A DNA stretch of 6,089 nt from Bacillota bacterium (lineage in GTDB: Bacteria; Bacillota; Clostridia; Lachnospirales; Lachnospiraceae): contig WFLY01000003.1 in assembly GCA_009177215.1 (NCBI GenBank), positions 9,035 through 15,123 on the forward strand, given 5' to 3'. How positions within the stretch are numbered: the stretch's first letter is position 1; every line of letters starts with the position of its first letter. The notes beneath the pieces are model-generated. The model was not told where the DNA came from. It saw only the letters and a list, made by a program, of their open reading frames with translations, and searched no databases. The position numbers and the translations under genes are program-made. Of the stretch, positions 1 through 5,415 are shown piece by piece.

Positions 1-283
1 CATTGGTTTCACTGTTGTTCTTGATGGCAAGGCTCTTGATATTCATGATAATCTCGGTCACGTCTTCTTTTACACCGGGAATAGAGCTGAACTCATGCAA
101 AACACCTTCTATTTTAATCTGGCTTACTGCAGCACCCGGCAATGAAGAGAGCATTATTCGTCTAAGAGAGTTACCCAAAGTAATACCGTAACCCCTTTCC
201 AAAGGCTCAACTACAAATTTACCGTACTTTTTGTCTTCTGAAATTTCAGCAACCTCAATATTAGGTCTTTCAAAATCAAACAC
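1..283 (-). CDS. rpoA: RNA polymerase alpha subunit, N-terminal part (3' end beyond window)
   Basis: This gene encodes the alpha subunit of RNA polymerase, whose N-terminal domain dimerises and seeds assembly of beta and beta'. Only the first 94 codons are visible. The reading frame begins [11 protein letters not shown] and contains the highly conserved stretch around residues 28-46 ([20 protein letters not shown]), followed by LSSLPGAAV and later [14 protein letters not shown], all hallmarks of the alpha N-terminal domain. The start is a GTG at 283, chosen because a strong AGGAGGG lies 8 nt upstream and because the protein then begins as expected for clostridial RpoA. It is the last gene visible in the operon, 84 nt after rpsD, with a stem-loop in between. 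Nothing looks disrupted. The C-terminal domain that contacts UP elements and activators lies outside the window. Confidence 0.97.
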   Translation of the reverse strand, partial: MFDFERPNIEVAEISEDKKYGKFVVEPLERGYGITLGNSLRRIMLSSLPGAAVSQIKIEGVLHEFSSIPGVKEDVTEIIMNIKSLAIKNNSETN

Positions 284-290
284 TGCAATA

Positions 291-298
291 CCCTCCTT
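291..298 (-). promoter_or_regulatory. Ribosome binding site deciding the rpoA GTG start
   Basis: The minus strand reads AAAGGAGGG and then GTATTGCA before the GTG at 283. This near-perfect Shine-Dalgarno at normal spacing supports the GTG start. The nearby TTG at 288 is in another frame. Confidence 0.8.
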
Positions 299-323
299 TT
301 GGAATGTTTTTTAGGGAATACAT

Positions 324-358
324 ACACTCTGAGCGCATAATTTGCCGCCTCAGAGTGT
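324..358 (-). other. Stem-loop in the rpsD-rpoA spacer
   Basis: ACACTCTGAG (324-333) and CTCAGAGTGT (349-358) are perfect 10-bp inverted complements separated by 15 nt. In the minus-strand transcript this forms a strong hairpin starting 9 nt after the rpsD stop codon. The sequence after it reads ATGTATTCCC, so there is no immediate uridine tract and it does not look like an intrinsic terminator. It could be an mRNA processing or stabilising hairpin, or part of a regulatory leader for rpoA. The structure is seen directly; the role is not known. Confidence 0.6.
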
Positions 359-367
359 CTATTGGGC

Positions 368-961
368 TTATTTAGAGTACAACTCGACGATAAGCATCTC
401 ATTTACAGGAACGTCAATCATTTCTCTGGTGGGAAGATTCTTAACGGTTCCCTTTAAGTTCTCAATATCAACATCCATCCATTCAGGTACTAATCTGCCG
501 CCTGTTACCTCAACAATATCCTTATATCTCTGTAAGGATTTTGCCTTCTCGGAAATTTCTATTACATCGCCGGCTTTAATTAAGTAAGAAGGAATGTTTA
601 CCTGCTTGCCGTTTACTAATATATGCTTGTGACCAACAACCTGTCTAGATTCTCTTCTGGTTCTTGCAAAGCCCATTCTGAAAACCACATTGTCCAGTCT
701 GCTCTCCAACATAACCATCAGGTTTTCACCAGTCATGCCTTTCATTCTATCAGCCTTGTCATAGTAGTTTCTGAAAGGCTTCTCTAACACGCCGTAAATA
801 AATTTAGCTTTCTGCTTCTCACGCAGCTGAAGTCCATACTCACTTACCTTCTTGCCTGCCCTTGCAGAGGTTCTGTTAGATTTTTTATCATAGCCTAAAT
901 AGGAAGGCTCAAGTCCAAGAGATCTGCATCTCTTTAATACGGGTACACGATTTACTGCCAT
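368..961 (-). CDS. rpsD: 30S ribosomal protein S4
   Basis: This 197-residue protein matches S4, which nucleates 30S assembly by binding the 5' domain of 16S rRNA and often represses its own operon. It begins [20 protein letters not shown]. An S4-type RNA-binding domain spans about residues 87-150 ([20 protein letters not shown] through AGDVIEI), and it ends IVELYSK. The N-terminal region has one cysteine only, so it is the zinc-free form. The ATG at 961 is preceded by GAAGG about 11 nt upstream, a moderate ribosome binding site. It follows rpsK by 217 nt of structured spacer and precedes rpoA. Presence of rpsD inside the alpha operon, as in E. coli, makes autoregulation of this operon by S4 plausible, although the sequence alone does not show it. 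Confidence 0.98.
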   Translation of the reverse strand: MAVNRVPVLKRCRSLGLEPSYLGYDKKSNRTSARAGKKVSEYGLQLREKQKAKFIYGVLEKPFRNYYDKADRMKGMTGENLMVMLESRLDNVVFRMGFARTRRESRQVVGHKHILVNGKQVNIPSYLIKAGDVIEISEKAKSLQRYKDIVEVTGGRLVPEWMDVDIENLKGTVKNLPTREMIDVPVNEMLIVELYSK

Positions 962-1178
962 TTTCTTTTTTCCCTTCTTTAAAATTAACCTTGAAAATCA
1001 TACTGCTGCGCTTCTTATGCGCCTCGCATCCCTTGATTTTCCCACTGCTGCGTCGAATGAAGACAAATATCCGCCTTCCGATAACGCATCGTTATCTCTT
1101 GCTGTCTCCATCCCTCCGCGCATATTGTTTACAGTACCGAAAAACAGTACTTTCTTCCAACAGTTACTATATACGTCA
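962..1178 (-). other. Structured 217-nt spacer between rpsK and rpsD
   Basis: This is an unusually long gap for neighbouring ribosomal protein genes, and it has no convincing gene. The minus strand carries a 7-bp hairpin GATAACG-ATG-CGTTATC (1080-1096). Closer to rpsD it has an outer 8-bp inverted repeat, TGATTTTC and GAAAATCA (993-1000 with 1034-1041 on the plus strand). That outer repeat encloses a 5-bp hairpin, ATGCG-AGG-CGCAT (1017-1029). A 9-bp direct repeat CGCAGCAGT also occurs twice, 42 nt apart (1002-1010 and 1044-1052 in plus coordinates). The nested structure ends about 30 nt before the rpsD start, close to its ribosome binding site, so it could be an S4-responsive leader. A dispersed palindromic element is the alternative. 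No terminator with a T tract was seen. Confidence 0.5.
1080..1096 (-). other. Short hairpin, 7-bp stem with 3-nt loop
   Basis: GATAACG and CGTTATC are perfect complements around a 3-nt loop in the rpsK-rpsD spacer. No T tract follows on the minus strand, so it is not a standard terminator. It could be an mRNA processing or stability element, or part of a dispersed repeat. Confidence 0.5.
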
Positions 1179-1577
1179 TTAGACACGGCGACGCTTGGGA
1201 GGACGGCATCCATTGTGAGGAACAGGAGTTACGTCACGAATGCTTACAACCTCCAATCCACAAGCAGAGAGTGCTCTGATTGCCGCTTCACGTCCTGAAC
1301 CGGGTCCTTTTACAAATACGTCAACGGATTTCAGTCCATGTACTAAAGCAGCCTTTGTAGCTGTTTCTGCTGCCATCTGTGCAGCATATGGAGTAGATTT
1401 CCTTGAACCTCTAAAGCCCAGACCACCGGCACTTGCCCAGCTGAGGGCATTACCTTCAGCATCTGTCAATGTAACAATTGTATTGTTAAAAGAAGACTGA
1501 ATATGTGCCTGTCCGCGTTCAACGTTTTTCTTTACGCGCTTTTTTGTTACTTTTTTACTTGCAACTTTTTTAGCCAT
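1179..1577 (-). CDS. rpsK: 30S ribosomal protein S11
   Basis: This 132-residue protein is S11, part of the 30S platform near the decoding-site side of the mRNA exit. It has a lysine-rich N-terminus (residues 1-20), then [19 protein letters not shown] (25-43), [19 protein letters not shown] (49-67) and the diagnostic C-terminal signature [18 protein letters not shown] (115-132). Length and motifs are normal for the family. The ATG at 1577 is the only sensible start, yet its ribosome binding site is weak: the best match is AGTAGG about 10 nt upstream, where rpmJ, rpsM and infA have full GGAGG. It lies 269 nt after rpsM, behind the tandem-repeat spacer, and 217 nt before rpsD. Translation may therefore be lower or controlled differently from its neighbours, which is inference. 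Confidence 0.98.
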   Translation of the reverse strand: MAKKVASKKVTKKRVKKNVERGQAHIQSSFNNTIVTLTDAEGNALSWASAGGLGFRGSRKSTPYAAQMAAETATKAALVHGLKSVDVFVKGPGSGREAAIRALSACGLEVVSIRDVTPVPHNGCRPPKRRRV

Positions 1578-1689
1578 TTTAAACTAACCTACTTTCTCAT
1601 CTAATTTACAGTTACGTTAATCATCCTGAATGTTCACCCTATGCCCACTCAAGGAACCTTCTAAATTCACCTGTTATATTACTTCTTGT
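1578..1689 (-). other. Non-coding remainder of the rpsM-rpsK spacer
   Basis: No gene is visible here. The part next to the repeat array (about 1674-1689) looks like a truncated, degenerate repeat copy, because it shares the ACTTCTTGT core. The rest is unique AT-rich sequence with a weak bulged stem (TCCTTGA with TCAGGA on the minus strand) and the poor rpsK ribosome binding site at its end. No promoter or terminator was recognised. Confidence 0.4.
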
Positions 1690-1842
1690 CATATGACTTC
1701 TTCTTGTTTACTACAGTTCGACGAAGCGAACGTCACTCACTACATTATTTCTTCTTGTTTGCAACAGTTCGCTGGAGCGAACGTCGCTTGCCATAATACT
1801 TCTTCTTATTTGCAACAGTTCGCTGGAGCGAACGTCACTCAC
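1690..1842 (-). repeat. Three 51-bp tandem repeats derived from the rpsM 3' end
   Basis: Units run at 1690-1740 (A), 1741-1791 (B) and 1792-1842 (C). A fourth partial unit, 1843-1875, is the actual end of rpsM plus 4 nt past its stop. By hand, B and C match at 43 of 51 positions, A and C at 43, and A and B at 39. The first 33 nt of B are identical to the rpsM tail. The segment 1725-1773 is identical over 49 bp to 1827-1875, exactly two units away, so there is also a 102-bp higher-order period. Units B and C each contain GTTCGC and GCGAAC around a 4-nt loop, giving a small hairpin; unit A keeps a weaker version. The period is 17 codons, and each copy still spells the S13 ending RTVANKKK (RTVVNKKK in A) in the rpsM frame. 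The copies lie after the stop codon and have no start of their own. They look like non-translated duplications, with the real gene end kept intact. Confidence 0.85.
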
Positions 1843-1846
1843 TACA

Positions 1847-2218
1847 TTATTTCTTCTTGTTTGCAACAGTTCGCTTTGGTCCCTTGCGTGTTCTGGCGTT
1901 GGTCTTTGTCTTCTGACCACGAACAGGAAGACCCTTGCGATGACGAATACCACGATAGCATCCAATCTCCTGAAGTCTCTTGATATTGAGAGCAACCTCT
2001 CTTCTCAAGTCACCTTCCACCATTACGCCAAGCTTGTCAATAGCTTCGCTAATCTTCTTCACCTCTTCATCGGTAATATCTCTAACTCTGGTATCGGGAT
2101 TTACGCCAGCCTCTGCCAATAACTTGTTAGAAGTTGGTCTGCCGATTCCATAGATATAGGTTAAACCGATTTCAATTCGTTTTTCTCTAGGTAAGTCAAC
2201 ACCTGCGATACGAGCCAT
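1847..2218 (-). CDS. rpsM: 30S ribosomal protein S13
   Basis: This 123-residue protein is S13, in the head of the 30S subunit, where it contacts the P-site tRNA and the 50S subunit. It begins [19 protein letters not shown], has the helix-two-turn-helix region with [12 protein letters not shown] (about residues 23-34), and the signature [19 protein letters not shown] (86-104) followed by a basic tail [18 protein letters not shown]. Length is normal for the family. The ATG at 2218 has GGAGGAAAC upstream, a strong ribosome binding site. The basic tail is the source of the 51-bp repeats directly downstream, yet the gene itself ends at an ordinary TAA with the expected residues, so it appears functional. 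It is separated from rpmJ by a 386-nt structured spacer. Confidence 0.98.
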   Translation of the reverse strand: MARIAGVDLPREKRIEIGLTYIYGIGRPTSNKLLAEAGVNPDTRVRDITDEEVKKISEAIDKLGVMVEGDLRREVALNIKRLQEIGCYRGIRHRKGLPVRGQKTKTNARTRKGPKRTVANKKK

Positions 2219-2296
2219 TTACGTTTCCTCCATTTTCTTACGCAGCCGCTTGTGCAGCTATGCGTTGTGCCCCCACTCTCCATGGGATTCCACATT

Positions 2297-2342
2297 GCGT
2301 ACAAATACGCATGCGTACCTTTGGTCTGTTCATTGTACGCAT
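2297..2342 (-). other. Mutually exclusive hairpins upstream of rpsM
   Basis: The segment TTGTACGCAT (2333-2342) can pair in two ways. Its TTGTACGC (2333-2340) is an 8-bp complement of GCGTACAA at 2297-2304. Its GTACGCAT (2335-2342) is an 8-bp complement of ATGCGTAC at 2311-2318. Between them lies a 12-bp perfect palindrome TACGCATGCGTA (2306-2317). The two pairings cannot form together, which is the arrangement of a two-state RNA switch. It is about 80 nt before the rpsM start. The pairing is seen; switching is inference. Confidence 0.45.
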
Positions 2343-2401
2343 ATTCAGTTACTAATTGATTGGGGTTTACACCCAACCGGACACAAATCCGATTTTTCCA
2401 C

Positions 2402-2430
2402 AGTATCCGCACTCTGCCGCAGCTTTGCAA
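2402..2430 (-). promoter_or_regulatory. Weak candidate promoter before rpsM
   Basis: TTGCAA (2425-2430) and GATACT (2402-2407) on the minus strand are separated by exactly 17 nt. The -10 element matches 4 of 6 consensus positions and has no TG extension. It could be a secondary promoter for rpsM and later genes, but a chance match is quite possible. Confidence 0.2.
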
Positions 2431-2570
2431 AAAATAACTGCTGCCCACACAATACGACTGTAGTATCAACAAGTAATCTCCCGTAAGCTCTATCCCGTTT
2501 ATATGATAATCGACGTATGTACGCCGGTTCAGCCGCACATAATAACCGGACAAGAACTCACATACCTGCC

Positions 2571-2592
2571 TTTTGAATCTTACGATTCAAAA
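2571..2592 (-). other. Perfect 9-bp hairpin with GTAA loop after rpmJ
   Basis: TTTTGAATC and GATTCAAAA are perfect complements around TTAC. In the minus-strand transcript the loop is GUAA, a stable GNRA-type tetraloop. The hairpin starts 16 nt past the rpmJ stop. What follows is GGCAGG, not a T tract, so it is unlikely to terminate transcription. It may protect or process the rpmJ message. Confidence 0.55.
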
Positions 2593-2608
2593 TTGTGTCA
2601 GGCGGTGA

Positions 2609-2722
2609 TTATCCCTGTCTCTGCTTATGCTTCGGATTTTCACAGATTACTCTGATACGTCCTTTTCTCTTAATGATTTTGCACTTTTCGCAAATTGGTT
2701 TTACTGATGATCTAACCTTCAC
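2609..2722 (-). CDS. rpmJ: 50S ribosomal protein L36
   Basis: This is the 37-residue L36, a small zinc-ribbon protein of the 50S subunit. Translated by hand it begins [20 protein letters not shown] and ends [12 protein letters not shown]. The zinc ligands C11, C14, C27 and H33 are all present, so it is the zinc-binding (C+) form. The start is a GTG at 2722, supported by a strong AAAGGAGGG 7 nt upstream. It is the first gene after a near-consensus promoter (2756-2784), about 27 nt from the predicted transcript start. It normally follows infA directly, but here the membrane protein gene lies between them. A stable hairpin follows the stop codon. Confidence 0.98.
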   Translation of the reverse strand: MKVRSSVKPICEKCKIIKRKGRIRVICENPKHKQRQG

Positions 2723-2755
2723 GTTAAACCCTCCTTTCAAAAAAGACCGTTTTAC

Positions 2756-2784
2756 ATTATAGCATAGCGGTTTATGATTTGCAA
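2756..2784 (-). promoter_or_regulatory. Near-consensus sigma-A promoter for rpmJ and downstream genes
   Basis: On the minus strand, TTGCAA (-35, 2779-2784) is followed by a 17-nt spacer and a perfect TATAAT (-10, 2756-2761). A TG one base before the -10 makes an extended -10 (TGCTATAAT). The predicted start of transcription is near 2749, leaving a leader of about 27 nt that ends in the strong rpmJ ribosome binding site. It lies wholly in the 75-nt gap between the membrane protein gene and rpmJ. It would let rpmJ-rpsM-rpsK-rpsD-rpoA be expressed independently of the upstream genes. Confidence 0.85.
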
Positions 2785-2797
2785 GCCATTTTTCTAT

Positions 2798-4105
2798 TTA
2801 TTTGCCATTTATCTCAGGTTTTTTCAACATTTGAAGCCCTGCTATAATGATACAATATAAGGCAAGTACTGCCACCCCGATAATACGGAAGGTAAATCTG
2901 GCATGAAGTGCGGAATGATGCTGCACCACAATAATCCATACAAACGGAATGCAAAATATAATCACAAACGGCACCACTTGTAAGAGTACCATTTTTGCCG
3001 ATGTCTTAAAAATGGCAAAACCTATCGTAACAAGGGCTAACACGATTAAAAGAATAGCAGCTGCCGTATAAAACTTCAAACCGTATTCCTGCAAATTTAA
3101 GGATATTACATAGAAGCCGCCGTTCATGCGGGGTCTGCCTCCAATTGCTTCTGTCCTTCCGAGAATAGACCAAAGCGCGTCCTTAATGGTTCCCGTGTGC
3201 AGTGTAATATCAGCAATCAGCCATTTACACGCCCACATTCCCGCATAACCGATTCCCCAACAGGTACTATAGCCTATTACCTTCAACAGGCTTTGCTTTA
3301 TGGTACACTTTCTATTTATTAAAAAATAGGCGCACAAAGGAAAGCCCAATGTCACAACCGGATAAGTCAGGAAATCAAAATATGATGTCAAAATACCTAT
3401 CAATAGGAAATATTCAGGATATAAGTTTTTCTCCTCCAACCGGTCATGGCGAAGCAGCATATACAACAGAGCAATCAAGGTAATACACCAACAGACAGCC
3501 ATGGTTAAGGAAGCCAATATCAGCAGGGGTTTCATGCTTAGAAAACCTATTATTGCAGCAATTCCCACGCTCGCCTGCTTCTTTTTAACAGAAACAACCA
3601 GCACTGCCAGCAACAAAAGAAGCTGAAACACTGCGCCCAATTTCACTATCTGTGACCATGTGAATAATAACAAAAGAGGCTTTAAATAAACGAGATACCC
3701 GTGCCAATAACGGGAATACTCATGGAGATACATATCGTCTACATCATCTCTTGCACAATATGCTTTAAGCGATGCCTCGGGAGTCCAAAATTCCGGTTCC
3801 AAATCACTGTGAAACATCCACATGGCATGCTCATAGACATTTCTGCCGTTTATCCTTTCAATCGCATTCTGCACCATAATAGTATCGGTATACGTTTCCT
3901 TATTCGCCCATATATATCGGGAAAAAGCATTATTCTCCACCTCTTCCTCACTCTTTATCATGGTGCCTAAAGATCTTGACACATTTTTTTCCATGGCTTC
4001 GGTGGGAATACAAAATACCAATATCAGCAACAGCGTACCTAAAACCGCGCTGACCGACAAAATGACGGCAATCCTTATCAAGAGCTCTTTTGTACATGCT
4101 TTCAT
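2798..4105 (-). CDS. Polytopic membrane protein of unknown function, inserted between infA and rpmJ
   Basis: I do not recognise a named family for this 435-residue protein. It has an N-terminal membrane segment (about residues 9-33), then a roughly 100-residue polar region (36-135) probably outside the membrane. About eight or nine further hydrophobic segments follow (roughly 140-150, 154-173, 178-218, 230-263, 278-298, 346-367, 371-395, 404-427). Motifs that stand out are RYWHGYLVYLKPLLLLF (132-148), SYFDFLTYPVVTLGFP (241-256) and HARFTFR (401-407). One long N-terminal loop plus many membrane spans recalls GT-C type glycosyltransferases and uncharacterised Firmicute cell-surface polysaccharide membrane proteins, but I cannot name catalytic residues. 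The ATG lies one codon after the infA TAA and in its frame. The nearest ribosome binding site candidate is GGAGAG, 11 nt upstream inside infA, so re-initiation by ribosomes ending infA is likely. Its place in a translation operon is odd. Confidence 0.9.
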   Translation of the reverse strand: MKACTKELLIRIAVILSVSAVLGTLLLILVFCIPTEAMEKNVSRSLGTMIKSEEEVENNAFSRYIWANKETYTDTIMVQNAIERINGRNVYEHAMWMFHSDLEPEFWTPEASLKAYCARDDVDDMYLHEYSRYWHGYLVYLKPLLLLFTWSQIVKLGAVFQLLLLLAVLVVSVKKKQASVGIAAIIGFLSMKPLLILASLTMAVCWCITLIALLYMLLRHDRLEEKNLYPEYFLLIGILTSYFDFLTYPVVTLGFPLCAYFLINRKCTIKQSLLKVIGYSTCWGIGYAGMWACKWLIADITLHTGTIKDALWSILGRTEAIGGRPRMNGGFYVISLNLQEYGLKFYTAAAILLIVLALVTIGFAIFKTSAKMVLLQVVPFVIIFCIPFVWIIVVQHHSALHARFTFRIIGVAVLALYCIIIAGLQMLKKPEINGK

Positions 4106-4108
4106 TCC

Positions 4109-4327
4109 TTATTTATCTCTCCAAATAATACGTCCTTTGCTTAAATCATAGGGTGACAGCTCCAAGGTTACTTTATCGCCCGGAAGAATACGGATAAAAT
4201 TCTGACGCAGCTTACCGCTGATATGTGCAAGCACGCGATGTCCGTTTTCCAATTCTACCTGAAACATAGTGTTGGGCAGTTTTTCTACTACTGTTCCTTC
4301 GATTTCAATTACATCACTTTTAGACAT
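4109..4327 (-). CDS. infA: Translation initiation factor IF-1
   Basis: This 72-residue protein is IF-1, an OB-fold (S1-type) factor that occupies the A site of the 30S subunit during initiation. It begins [19 protein letters not shown], includes [20 protein letters not shown] (22-41) and [23 protein letters not shown] (45-67), and ends IWRDK, all typical of the family at the usual length. The ATG at 4327 has GGAGGAAATGT upstream, a strong ribosome binding site. It lies 15 nt after the KOW gene. What is odd is its downstream side: its TAA is followed by a single codon and then the ATG of a membrane protein gene in the same frame, where rpmJ would be expected. Confidence 0.98.
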   Translation of the reverse strand: MSKSDVIEIEGTVVEKLPNTMFQVELENGHRVLAHISGKLRQNFIRILPGDKVTLELSPYDLSKGRIIWRDK

Positions 4328-4342
4328 ACATTTCCTCCATAC

Positions 4343-4624
4343 TTAAATCTTGTCTTCAAAATTATAATGTTTTATTTCATACTTGATTTCCTCGTCAAGT
4401 ACTCTCTCCCTACTGCAAAGCCTTGCGCACAATCCGCTGTTCACAGTGCATTTTATTAACTGCACATGCTTTTTACGCTTTTTTTTAGGCTGGTTCAGCG
4501 TCTTCAGTCTGCCGTCGCAAAGCCACACATAATCTACATCCTCCGCCACAATTACATAGAGCTGAGACTTATCATGTCCCGCTTTGGAATAGGCAAAGCT
4601 TCCTACCAAAGAATCTTTGTTCAT
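4343..4624 (-). CDS. KOW-type (L14e/L6e-like) RNA-binding protein
   Basis: This 93-residue protein matches the small KOW-domain proteins that clostridia encode between map and infA, distantly like archaeal and eukaryotic L14e. The KOW-like core is residues 6-43: LVGSFAYSKAGHDKSQLYVI, then VWLCDGRLKTL. A basic stretch PKKKRKKH (46-53) follows, consistent with RNA binding. The C-terminal half has a charged helix-like segment (72-85). The ATG at 4624 has GGGAG about 9 nt upstream. It lies 38 nt after map and 15 nt before infA, so it is probably co-transcribed with both. A role on the ribosome or in translation is assumed from family and context and has not, to my knowledge, been shown. Confidence 0.85.
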   Translation of the reverse strand: MNKDSLVGSFAYSKAGHDKSQLYVIVAEDVDYVWLCDGRLKTLNQPKKKRKKHVQLIKCTVNSGLCARLCSRERVLDEEIKYEIKHYNFEDKI

Positions 4625-4662
4625 TCAGTCACTCTCCCATACGAATCATTCAAAGCGTTTGC

Positions 4663-5415
4663 CTAATACATGGTTAATATCTCCGGTTCACCGTCAGTCA
4701 CCAGAATCGTGTTCTCATAATGGGCTGACCATGAGCCATCCTCCGAAACAACCGTCCAGTCATCATCCAGCCACTCTACATCGGCCCTGCCCATATTAAT
4801 CATAGGCTCCACTGCCAAAGTCATTCCCGCCTGAAGCTTAAGCCCACGTCTTCGCTGCGCAAAATTCGGTATCTGAGGATCTTCATGCAGCCTTGTGCCA
4901 ATCCCATGTCCTACCAGCTCTCTCACAATACCATAGCCGTATGGCTTAATGGAAGCGTCTATCGCATTGGAAATATCGTACAGATGATTTCCTGCCTTTG
5001 CCATTTTTATACCGTCAAAAAAACTTTGCTTCGTACGCTCAATCAAAAGCCTTGCCTCCTGACTGATTTCACCTACGCCAAAGGTCCTTGCCATATCGGA
5101 GTGATACCCTTTATAAATCAATCCCGCATCCAGACTTACAATATCGCCCTCCTGTAAAATATGGTCTTTCCGCGGAATCCCATGGACAACCTCGTCATTT
5201 ACAGATACGCAGATAGATGCGGGATAGCCGTTATAATTTAAGAAATTAGGAACCCCGCCATGTCCGCGAATCAGCTTTTCACCAAGTACATTGACATCCC
5301 ATGTGGACATTCCCGGCCTTACTGCCTTCTCCAGATTCTGAAACACATCGGCAAGAAGCCTGCAGGATTCACGCATAAGCTCGATTTCTCGCTGGGATTT
5401 GATTGTTACTGCCAT
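4663..5415 (-). CDS. map: Type I methionine aminopeptidase
   Basis: This 250-residue protein removes the initiator methionine from new proteins with small second residues, acting in the cytoplasm. All five metal ligands of the pita-bread fold are visible: D96 (SLDAG), D107 (HSDMARTF), H170 (GHGIG), E203 (VEPM) and E234 (HYENT). H79 (VVHGIP) and H177 (LHEDP) are the expected substrate-side histidines. There is no N-terminal zinc-finger extension, so it is the short type I form usual in bacteria. The ATG at 5415 has AAGGAAG about 11 nt upstream. It follows adk by 75 nt and precedes the KOW gene by 38 nt, the usual clostridial order. Confidence 0.98.
   Translation of the reverse strand: MAVTIKSQREIELMRESCRLLADVFQNLEKAVRPGMSTWDVNVLGEKLIRGHGGVPNFLNYNGYPASICVSVNDEVVHGIPRKDHILQEGDIVSLDAGLIYKGYHSDMARTFGVGEISQEARLLIERTKQSFFDGIKMAKAGNHLYDISNAIDASIKPYGYGIVRELVGHGIGTRLHEDPQIPNFAQRRRGLKLQAGMTLAVEPMINMGRADVEWLDDDWTVVSEDGSWSAHYENTILVTDGEPEILTMY

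Larger units (their letters stand above)
2223..2608 (-). promoter_or_regulatory. 386-nt structured spacer, candidate leader of rpsM
   Basis: No recognisable gene occurs in this long gap. In transcript order it holds a 9-bp hairpin right after rpmJ (2571-2592), a 6-bp pair CCGGTT/AACCGG (2524-2529 with 2544-2549), and a small GGGT-GTAA-ACCC hairpin near 2364-2375. It then has overlapping inverted repeats at 2297-2342 and finally the rpsM ribosome binding site. In proteobacteria the rpsM leader is where S4 represses the alpha operon, and rpsD is in this operon too, so an S4-binding leader is a reasonable idea, but no known S4 leader motif was recognised. A weak promoter candidate (TTGCAA, 17 nt, GATACT; 2402-2430) is also present. 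Confidence 0.45.

Noticed and set aside
324..358. Intrinsic terminator after rpsD
   Set aside because: The stem is strong, but the following bases are ATGTATTCCC and not a run of T, so it was recorded only as a hairpin.
211..402. Minus-strand 63-codon open frame over the rpoA start
   Set aside because: It is a shadow in another frame of rpoA and the rpsD-rpoA spacer. The true rpoA frame starts at the GTG at 283 and matches the family.
998..1123. Possible 41-codon small gene in the rpsK-rpsD spacer, beginning MRGGMETARDNDAL
   Set aside because: The first ATG has no ribosome binding site, and the second has GGAGGG directly against it, too close to work. It also overlaps the inverted repeats. 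It may be part of a dispersed repeat, which a genome search would show.
1630..1983. Plus-strand open frame of 117 codons with an internal 17-residue repeat (LQQFAGANV type)
   Set aside because: It is antisense to the rpsM end and the tandem repeats. The apparent protein repeat follows from a 51-bp period divisible by three. No ribosome binding site or family resemblance supports it.
2161..2553. Minus-strand open frame of 130 codons across the rpmJ-rpsM spacer
   Set aside because: It starts at a TTG without a good ribosome binding site and runs 58 bp into rpsM in another frame. Its composition is unlike a protein family I know. The spacer is better explained as structured RNA.
5168..5177. 10-bp palindrome TTCCGCGGAA
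   Set aside because: It lies in the map coding sequence, encodes ordinary conserved residues near GIPRKD, and has no sign of a site role.
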